Assembly (NCBI GenBank): GCA_050732995.1
Contig: JBOHSA010000111.1
Span: 1-11,246 of the forward strand
Direction: 5' to 3'
DNA: 11,246 nucleotides
From: JBOHSA01 sp050732995
GTDB taxonomy: Bacteria > Gemmatimonadota > Gemmatimonadetes > Gemmatimonadales > GWC2-71-9
The notes under the pieces: generated by a model
Database searches by the model: none
Told to the model about the DNA's origin: nothing
The model's input: the letters and a program-made list of their open reading frames with translations, nothing else
Shown: positions 6,090-11,246 of the stretch, in pieces
Position numbering within the stretch: position 1 is the first letter of the stretch
Layout: every line of letters starts with the position of its first letter
Program-made: the position numbers and the translations under genes

Positions 6090-7226
6090 ATGTTACAGAG
6101 AGTTTCGTCGTTCGCGCTAGGGATCGTCGGCGGCGGCGTGATCGGCGCCGCCTGTGCCCAGGCCGCCGCCCGACGGGGCCTCTCCGTGGGCCTCTTCGAG
6201 CCCGGCCCGAGTCTTGGGGTCGGAGCCGCCTCTCCGGCGTCGGCCGGCATGCTCGCGGCCCAACTCGACCCCGCGGACGACGCCGCCACCGGCCTCGCCG
6301 TCCGCGCGCGCGAGGTCTATGGCGACCTGGCTGCCTCCCTTAAAGATACCACCGGAATCGACATCGGGCTCTGGCGGGAGGGTATCGCCTGGCTCGCCTT
6401 CTCGGACCCGGAGGCTGAGCGCCTGGGCAACGCGGTCGCCGGGCAGCGCCAGGCCGGTCTGCGCGCCGATTGGCTGGAACCGGAGGAGGTCACCGAGCGG
6501 TGGCCGGGAGTGGCGGGCCCGCCGGACTGCCGGGGGGCGCTGTTCTCCCCCGAGGACGGCGCCGTTGATCCCCGGGCGTTGACCCAGGCCCTGCTGGCCG
6601 ACGCCCAACGCCTGGGCATGGTCCTGATCCCGGAAGCCGTCGAGGCGATCACCGTGGCGGACGGCAGGGTCCGCGGAATCGCCACACGGCGCCAAACGGT
6701 GCCGGTGGAGCGAGTCGTCATCGCCGCCGGCGCTTGGTCGCCGAGGATCCGCGGAGTGCCGCGCCGCCTGGCGGTCGAGCCCGTCCGGGGACAACTGGCC
6801 GCAACGCCGTGGCCGGTAGCAACCCCTCCGGCGATTCTGTACAGCGACCACGCCTACGTCGTCGCCCGTGGAGGCAAAGCGATCCTCGGCAGTACCATGG
6901 AGCGCGCGGGATTCGACTGTCGGCCGACGGTCGAAGGACTCGGCCAGGTGTACGTCGGCGCTTTCAGACTGCTCCCGCCCCTGGCCACGCTGCCGGTGGA
7001 GCGCGAATGGGCTGGCCTGCGTCCGGTAACGCCGGACGGCCGGCCCATCGTCGGAGCCGACCCCGAGATCGCCGGGTTGTGGTACGCCACGGGGCACGGC
7101 CGCAACGGCGTCTTGCTCGCCGCCCTCACCGGCGAAATCATCGGCGACCTCGTCGCCACTGGAACCACGAGCGTCGATATCTCGTCGTGGGACGTTACCC
7201 GATTCGGGCCTGAGGCGGACGGCTGA
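6090..7226 (+). CDS. thiO: FAD-dependent glycine oxidase-like protein (ThiO family)
   Basis: A 378-aa flavoprotein of the D-amino acid oxidase (DAO) family. ThiO oxidises glycine with oxygen to the imine used in making the thiazole part of thiamine. The FAD-binding dinucleotide fold is at the N-terminus (G14-G-G-V-I-G, then GLSVGLFEPG), followed by ASAGMLAAQLDP, the usual ThiO substrate-side loop. The C-terminus has GLR311PVTPDGRPIVG and YATGHGR338NGVLLA. From memory the carboxylate-binding arginines of the Bacillus subtilis enzyme are R302 and R329, with the same 27-residue spacing. Length is normal. The start ATG gives a short leader before the FAD motif; there is no clear Shine-Dalgarno. 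No thiS, thiG or other thiamine gene is in the window, so a role as another amine or amino-acid oxidase of the DAO family is possible. The zinc-ribbon gene starts 6 bp later. Confidence 0.82.
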   Translation: MLQRVSSFALGIVGGGVIGAACAQAAARRGLSVGLFEPGPSLGVGAASPASAGMLAAQLDPADDAATGLAVRAREVYGDLAASLKDTTGIDIGLWREGIAWLAFSDPEAERLGNAVAGQRQAGLRADWLEPEEVTERWPGVAGPPDCRGALFSPEDGAVDPRALTQALLADAQRLGMVLIPEAVEAITVADGRVRGIATRRQTVPVERVVIAAGAWSPRIRGVPRRLAVEPVRGQLAATPWPVATPPAILYSDHAYVVARGGKAILGSTMERAGFDCRPTVEGLGQVYVGAFRLLPPLATLPVEREWAGLRPVTPDGRPIVGADPEIAGLWYATGHGRNGVLLAALTGEIIGDLVATGTTSVDISSWDVTRFGPEADG

Positions 7227-7232
7227 CGCTCG

Positions 7233-8234
7233 ATGTTCACGACCTGCGCGTTCTGCAATGGGAAACTCGATGGGGACGGCGGCCCTTCGGGGTTCGGCGT
7301 AGGGCGGCGCCTGGCGTTCGACGAATGGAAGGGCCGCTTGTGGGTGATCTGCCCCAAGTGCGCCCGGTGGAACCTCGCGCCGCTCGACGACCGGCTAGAG
7401 CGCATCGAAGCCGTGGCGCGGGCCGCGCGCGCGGGTCGCGTGGCCGCCTCGACCGATCAGGTGGCGCTGATTCGGTGGCGGACCTACGACCTGGTGCGCG
7501 TGGGCCGACCGCCACGGGTCGAGCTCGCCACGTGGCGCTACGGCGAACGGCTCCGGTACCGGGAGCGCCAGCGCGCCATGGTGGTCGTCCCGCTCACCAT
7601 CGCCGCCGCCGGCCTCGCCATCGCCGTGAACGTGGCAGCGGGAGGCTCGCTGGGGGTGTTCGTCTGGAACATGGGGAATCTCGCCGAGACCGCCTACCTG
7701 GCGCTGGTCGGCAACCGGAAGATCCTGCTCACGGAGCCGCCGATCTGCCCGCATTGCGGCAGCGTGCTCGATCTCCGGGCGCGACACGGACAGTACGCCC
7801 GTCTCGTGCCGGAAACGCGTGCCGACGTGGCGGTGCTGGTCAGCTGCCCCCGCTGCCGGCGCGAAGCGGCGCTGCTCACCGGCCCGGACGCGCAGGCGGT
7901 GCTGCGGCAGGGGTTGACCTACCTCAACGCGCGACGTAGCGGCCGGCGCAGGGCCGCGGAGGCGGCCCAGGTCGTTGAACAGGTCGGGGGACCCGATCGC
8001 CTGATTCGGGATGTGGCGCGGCGCGAGTTGACCCTGCGCGCGCTGCGACCCGAGCGGCGTTTGGCGCTGGAGATGGCGGTCGACGAACTCACGGAAGTCC
8101 GGGAGCTCGAGCGGCACTGGCGGGAGGCCGAGGAGATCGCCGAAATCGCCGACGGCATGCTCAGTACCAGTCCGGAGCTGGAGGAGCATCTCCGCCGGCT
8201 GCGAGCGAGAGACAAATCTCAACCGGACGGTTGA
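7233..8234 (+). CDS. Membrane protein with two split zinc-ribbon motifs
   Basis: A 333-aa protein of unknown function. The N-terminus has C5-A-F-C8 and C40-P-K-C43, enough for one zinc ribbon; a second pair, C172-P-H-C175 and C205-P-R-C208, makes another. Between the pairs, about 116-136 and 142-162 are hydrophobic and may form two membrane helices or a hairpin, which would place both ribbons on the same, probably cytoplasmic, side. The rest (215-333) is rich in Arg, Glu and Leu and looks helical or coiled coil. The phrase WVICPKCARWNLAPLDDR after the second knuckle looks like a rubredoxin or ribbon end. It follows the ThiO-like gene by 6 bp and is likely cotranscribed. I recognise no named family; zinc-binding is inferred from the cysteine spacing. 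Confidence 0.75.
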   Translation: MFTTCAFCNGKLDGDGGPSGFGVGRRLAFDEWKGRLWVICPKCARWNLAPLDDRLERIEAVARAARAGRVAASTDQVALIRWRTYDLVRVGRPPRVELATWRYGERLRYRERQRAMVVVPLTIAAAGLAIAVNVAAGGSLGVFVWNMGNLAETAYLALVGNRKILLTEPPICPHCGSVLDLRARHGQYARLVPETRADVAVLVSCPRCRREAALLTGPDAQAVLRQGLTYLNARRSGRRRAAEAAQVVEQVGGPDRLIRDVARRELTLRALRPERRLALEMAVDELTEVRELERHWREAEEIAEIADGMLSTSPELEEHLRRLRARDKSQPDG

Positions 8235-8275
8235 TAAACATCTAACCTTCCCTACCCCAGCATCCTAGGAGCCGC

Positions 8276-8281
8276 TATCTT
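8276..8281 (+). promoter_or_regulatory. Possible -10 element (TATCTT) for a leaderless lipA transcript
   Basis: The 53-bp gap before lipA is AT-richer than its surroundings and holds TATCTT six bases before the ATG, with no Shine-Dalgarno between. A TANNNT hexamer at this distance would start transcription at or next to the start codon, the arrangement of leaderless mRNAs. No convincing -35 lies 16-18 bp upstream; TTGATA at 8231-8236 is too far. Tentative. Confidence 0.35.
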
Positions 8282-8287
8282 CGCCCC

Positions 8288-9202
8288 ATGGCTCCGCAGC
8301 CTGCCCCCTTCCCGCTCGTTCCGCTGACTGCGGCCGGCCGGAAGCCCTCCTGGCTCAAAGTCAAAGCCCCCGGGGGTCCGACGTACCTGCGGCTGAAACA
8401 GCTGATGCGGGACCTGCGGCTCCACACAGTCTGCGAGGAGGCGCACTGTCCGAACATCGGCGAGTGCTGGGAGCACCGGGCGGCCACGTTCATGATCCTG
8501 GGCGACGTCTGCACCCGGAATTGCGCCTACTGCGCCGTGGCCCACGGCACCCCGGCCGCGCTGGATCTGGGCGAGCCGGGTCGATTGGCCGAGGCGGTGG
8601 AGCGGCTGGGGCTGCGGCACGTCGTGATCACGAGCGTCGATCGCGACGACCTTCCGCACGGCGGCGCCGAGATCTTCGCGGGGTGCATCGCCGAGATCCG
8701 GCGGCGGACCCCCGACACCTCGATCGAAGTCCTGATCCCCGACTTCAAGGGGAACGCGGAGGCGTTGCGGATCGTGATCGAGGCCCGCCCCAACATTCTC
8801 AATCACAATCTCGAGACCATCGAACGGCTCTACCGGATCGCCCGCCCGGGCGGCCGCTACCCCCGTGCCCTCGAGCTGCTGCGGAGGGCCAATGAGCTGG
8901 CGCCGGATCTCCTCACCAAGTCCGGGATCATCTGCGGGCTGGGCGAGGAATGGGACGAGCTGCTCGGCGCCATGCGGGACCTGCGGGTGCAAGGAGGGAG
9001 GGTCGACATCCTGACGCTGGGCCAGTATCTCCGCCCATCCGGCGATCACCTCCCGATCGCCCGTTGGTACACGCCGGCCGAGTTCGCGGAGCTGAAGCGG
9101 CTCGGTCTGGAGATGGGGTACCGGCACGTCGAGTCCGGGCCGCTGGTGCGCTCGAGCTATCACGCCTGGGAACAGGCCGAGAGCGCGACCGCCACCCGCT
9201 GA
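8288..9202 (+). CDS. lipA: Lipoyl synthase
   Basis: A 304-aa radical SAM enzyme that inserts two sulfurs into octanoyl groups on carrier proteins (E2 subunits, GcvH) to make lipoyl cofactors. Both iron-sulfur sites are complete: the auxiliary cluster cysteines C49-x4-C54-x5-C60 (CEEAHCPNIGEC) and the radical SAM cysteines C75-x3-C79-x2-C82 (CTRNCAYC). The C-terminal R288-S-S-Y motif, which supplies the serine ligand of the auxiliary cluster, is present. Other signatures are VITSVDRDDLPHGGA, NHNLETI, KSGIICGLGEE and LGQYLRPS. Length is slightly short but normal for the family. The ATG start gives a short proline-rich leader before SWLKVKAP. It sits 13 bp upstream of the E1 alpha gene, linking lipoate synthesis to a lipoate-dependent complex; octanoyltransferase lipB is not in the window. 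Confidence 0.97.
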   Translation: MAPQPAPFPLVPLTAAGRKPSWLKVKAPGGPTYLRLKQLMRDLRLHTVCEEAHCPNIGECWEHRAATFMILGDVCTRNCAYCAVAHGTPAALDLGEPGRLAEAVERLGLRHVVITSVDRDDLPHGGAEIFAGCIAEIRRRTPDTSIEVLIPDFKGNAEALRIVIEARPNILNHNLETIERLYRIARPGGRYPRALELLRRANELAPDLLTKSGIICGLGEEWDELLGAMRDLRVQGGRVDILTLGQYLRPSGDHLPIARWYTPAEFAELKRLGLEMGYRHVESGPLVRSSYHAWEQAESATATR

Positions 9203-9204
9203 CC

Positions 9205-9209
9205 GAGGA
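9205..9209 (+). promoter_or_regulatory. Ribosome binding site of pdhA
   Basis: GAGGA lies 6 nt before the ATG at 9216, immediately after the lipA stop codon. It supports this ATG as the E1 alpha start and points to translation from a shared lipA-pdhA-pdhB message. Confidence 0.6.
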
Positions 9210-9215
9210 CCCACC

Positions 9216-10238
9216 ATGGCCACCGCCGCGCAGTCCGCGAAGAACCAGCCCCCCCCTTTCCCTCACCGCGACGCTTCCGAGTCCGAGCTGCATCGCCGCA
9301 TGCTGCGGCAGATGCTCTTGATCCGCCGGTTCGAGGAAAAGGCCGCGGAGGCCTACGCGTTGGGAAAGATCGGCGGGTTCTGCCATCTGTACATCGGCCA
9401 GGAGGCGGTGGGGGTCGGCTCGCTGGCGGCGCTGCGCGACGACGATTACGTGATTTGTTCGTACCGGGAGCACGGACAAGCGCTGGTGCGGGGGATCCCC
9501 TCCGGCGCGGTGATGGCGGAGCTTTTCGGCAAGGCAACGGGGTGTTCCAAGGGCAAAGGCGGCTCGATGCACCTGTTTGATGCCGGCCGGCGCTTCATGG
9601 GAGGGCATGGAATCGTGGGCGGCCACATCCCGCTCGCCGCCGGGATGGGCTTCGCGATCAAGTACAAGGGCGGCGACCAGGTTTGTGTCTGCTTCTTCGG
9701 CGAAGCCGCGGTCAACATCGGCGCGTTCCACGAGGCCCTCAACATGGCCGCGGTGTGGAAGCTCCCGGTCGTCTTCCTGTGCGAGAACAACCGGTACGGC
9801 ATGGGCACGGCGTTCGAGCGGGTCGCCGCGGTTACCGACGTCGTCGAGCACGCCTGCAGCTACGACATGGCGGCCGAGCTCGTGAACGGCCTGGATGTCC
9901 TCGAGGTGAACCACGCGACCACCCGAGCCGTGCAGCGGGCGCGCAAGGGCGGACACCCGACGCTGCTCGAGGTTCGCACCTACCGCTACATGGGCCACTC
10001 GATGTCCGACCCGTTGCACGGTGTCTATCGGACCAAGGAAGAGGTCGCAGAGCAGAAAAAGAAGGACCCGATCACCCAGCTGGCCGAGAAGCTCAAGGCG
10101 GACGGTGTGCTCGACCAGGCCGCCCTCGACGCGATGGACGCGGCGGTGCACGCCGAAGTCGAGGAGGCCGTCCAATTCGCGGAGCAGAGCCCCGACCCCG
10201 AGCCGGCCGCGCTCTACGCCGACGTGCTCGCGGACTGA
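9216..10238 (+). CDS. pdhA: Pyruvate dehydrogenase E1 component, alpha subunit
   Basis: A 340-aa subunit of the heterotetrameric, thiamine diphosphate-dependent E1, which decarboxylates pyruvate and passes the acetyl group to lipoyl-E2. Family marks: RRFEEKAAEAYALGKIGGF, the YREHGQAL and KGKGGSMHLFD segments, the cofactor motif G162-E-A followed 26 residues later by N191-N192, and the loop YRYMGHSMSDP, all in the form found in mitochondrial-type alpha subunits. The usual Asp and second Gly of the GDG triplet are Glu163 and Ala164 here. The first 20 or so residues are a low-complexity leader. Length fits the alpha-subunit family. It is followed after 3 bp by the beta subunit. A branched-chain 2-oxoacid substrate cannot be fully excluded, but GHSMSDP and the close likeness to PdhA favour pyruvate. 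Confidence 0.92.
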   Translation: MATAAQSAKNQPPPFPHRDASESELHRRMLRQMLLIRRFEEKAAEAYALGKIGGFCHLYIGQEAVGVGSLAALRDDDYVICSYREHGQALVRGIPSGAVMAELFGKATGCSKGKGGSMHLFDAGRRFMGGHGIVGGHIPLAAGMGFAIKYKGGDQVCVCFFGEAAVNIGAFHEALNMAAVWKLPVVFLCENNRYGMGTAFERVAAVTDVVEHACSYDMAAELVNGLDVLEVNHATTRAVQRARKGGHPTLLEVRTYRYMGHSMSDPLHGVYRTKEEVAEQKKKDPITQLAEKLKADGVLDQAALDAMDAAVHAEVEEAVQFAEQSPDPEPAALYADVLAD

Positions 10239-10241
10239 GCG

Positions 10242-11222
10242 ATGCCCACCCTGACCTACCGAGACGCGCTGAACCAGGCGCTGCGCGAGGAGATGCAGCG
10301 CGACCCCGACGTCTTCCTCATGGGGGAAGAAGTCGGCGTGTACCAGGGGGCCTACAAGGTGAGCCGCGGCCTGCTGGAGGAGTTCGGGCCGATGCGGGTC
10401 GTGGACACCCCTATCGCCGAGCTCGGATTCGCGGGGATCGGCATCGGGGCGGCGATGGCCGGGCTCCGGCCCGTGGTCGAGTTCATGACCTGGAACTTCG
10501 CCGTGCTGGCACTCGACCAGATCGTGAACTCGGCCGCGAAGATGCTTTACATGTCGGGCGGCCAGCTGCGGATGCCGATCGTGTTCCGCGGCCCCAACGG
10601 GGCCGCCCTCCAGCTCTCCTCCCAGCACTCTCAGGCCTGGGAGAGCTGGCTGGCCCACGTCCCCGGCCTCAAGGTCGTGGCCCCGGCTACGCCCGCCGAC
10701 GCGAAGGGGCTCCTCAAAGCGGCGATCCGCGACAACAACCCGGTGATCGTGCTCGAAGGGGAAATGCTTTACAACGTCAAAGGCGAGGTCCCCGACGGCG
10801 AGCATCTCGTCCCCATCGGCCAGGCGGAGGTGAAGCGGGCGGGAACGGACGTCACCCTGATCTGCCACTCCAAGACCGTGGCGATCGCTCTCAAAGCGGC
10901 GGACCAGCTGCACGAGCAAGACGTCTCCGCGGAGGTGCTGGACCTGCGCTCGCTGCGGCCGATGGACGAGGCGGCGATCCTCGCCTCGGTCGCCAAGACG
11001 AACCGCGCGGTGGTGGTGGAGGAAGGGTGGCCCCATTGCGGCGTCGGTGCTCAGGTCGTGGATATCATTCAGCGAGACGCCTTCGACCAGCTCGACGCGC
11101 CGGTCTTGCGGGTCACCCAGGCCGACGTGCCCATGCCCTACAACAAGCACCTTGAACGCGCCGCCAAACCGTCGCCCGAGAAGGCCGTGGCGGCAGCGCG
11201 CCGGGTTCTGTACCTCGAGTAA
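10242..11222 (+). CDS. pdhB: Pyruvate dehydrogenase E1 component, beta subunit
   Basis: A 326-aa beta subunit pairing with the E1 alpha just upstream. Characteristic segments in order: YRDALNQALREEMQRD, FLMGEEVGVYQGAYKVS, VVDTPIAELGFAGIGIGAAM, VEFMTWNFAVLALDQIVNSA, AKMLYMSGGQLRMPIVFRG, then the C-terminal transketolase-like domain from about residue 200 with DLRSLRPMD and VVVEEGWPHCGVGAQV. The glutamate in MGEEVG is the residue expected to contact the thiazolium end of the cofactor system. Full length: ATG three bases after the pdhA stop, TAA at 11220-11222, just before the terminal poly-G. No separate lipoyl domain is fused at the N-terminus. The E2 and E3 genes would be expected beyond the right edge, which the contig does not reach. 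Confidence 0.95.
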   Translation: MPTLTYRDALNQALREEMQRDPDVFLMGEEVGVYQGAYKVSRGLLEEFGPMRVVDTPIAELGFAGIGIGAAMAGLRPVVEFMTWNFAVLALDQIVNSAAKMLYMSGGQLRMPIVFRGPNGAALQLSSQHSQAWESWLAHVPGLKVVAPATPADAKGLLKAAIRDNNPVIVLEGEMLYNVKGEVPDGEHLVPIGQAEVKRAGTDVTLICHSKTVAIALKAADQLHEQDVSAEVLDLRSLRPMDEAAILASVAKTNRAVVVEEGWPHCGVGAQVVDIIQRDAFDQLDAPVLRVTQADVPMPYNKHLERAAKPSPEKAVAAARRVLYLE

Positions 11223-11223
11223 C

Positions 11224-11246
11224 GGGGGGGGGGGGGGGGGGGGGGG
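11224..11246. repeat. Terminal poly-G tract, probable sequencing artefact
   Basis: The last 23 bases are all G, starting one base after the pdhB stop codon. Together with the 23 C at the left end, which is the same thing read on the other strand, this looks like no-signal poly-G retained at contig ends and not genomic DNA. Confidence 0.8.

Noticed and set aside
8221..8247. Small inverted repeats (AACC...GGTT...AACC) at the end of the zinc-ribbon gene, considered as a terminator.
   Set aside because: Stems are only 4 bp and there is no T tract; not enough for an intrinsic terminator.
8928..11150. A 740-codon open frame on the - strand opposite lipA, pdhA and pdhB.
   Set aside because: It is opposite three unmistakable genes, has His/Arg/Gly-rich low-sense composition and no domain; long antisense frames are expected at this GC content.
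9683..11155. A 490-codon + strand frame across pdhA and pdhB.
   Set aside because: Shadow frame rich in Arg, Gly and Ala, with no recognisable segment; both real genes are certain.
1..11246. The paired end tracts read as a terminal inverted repeat of a linear or mobile element.
   Set aside because: They are pure homopolymers, the content between them is ordinary housekeeping and envelope genes, and no transposase, integrase or attachment site is present.

Overview
The window is a compact, GC-rich (roughly two-thirds G+C or more by eye) bacterial chromosomal segment with almost no intergenic space. The gene content is an envelope glycosyltransferase pair with a DUF3108 protein, a ThiO-like oxidase, and lipA next to two-subunit pyruvate dehydrogenase E1 genes. 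With GTG starts and the base composition, this fits a soil or environmental lineage such as Gemmatimonadota or a deltaproteobacteria-like group; that placement is inference. No RNA gene, CRISPR array, transposon, phage gene or origin was seen. Both ends are 23-base homopolymers (C at the left, G at the right) and look like sequencing or assembly artefacts at the ends of a contig.

Left region (1-5829, all + strand). A hybrid histidine kinase (GAF-PAS-HisKA-HATPase-receiver) has lost its 5' end at the contig edge and carries a perfect 4 x 9-bp poly-glycine minisatellite inside its ATPase domain. A tightly packed row follows: a GT4 glycosyltransferase; an unusual single ORF joining a GT2 glycosyltransferase to a secreted-type DUF3108 domain; a 330-aa protein that I align by eye to the deoxyhypusine synthase fold but that lacks the catalytic residues; and a small lipoprotein with a SnoaL/NTF2-like fold. 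Gaps are 22 and 11 bp, followed by an ATGA overlap and a 41-bp overlap, so this is very probably one operon concerned with glycan or lipid handling at the cell envelope.

Middle region (5826-8234). A small two-helix membrane protein on the - strand ends against the lipoprotein gene so that both stop codons share one CTAG. Diverging from it are a glycine oxidase-like flavoprotein (ThiO type) and, 6 bp later, a membrane protein with two zinc-ribbon halves.

Right region (8288-11222). Lipoyl synthase (lipA), pyruvate dehydrogenase E1 alpha and E1 beta are 13 and 3 bp apart. The first makes the lipoyl cofactor that the other two need on their E2 partner, which is not in the window.

The best candidates for something new are the deoxyhypusine synthase-like protein without its catalytic lysine and its cassette, the GT2-DUF3108 fusion, and the glycine minisatellite in the kinase.
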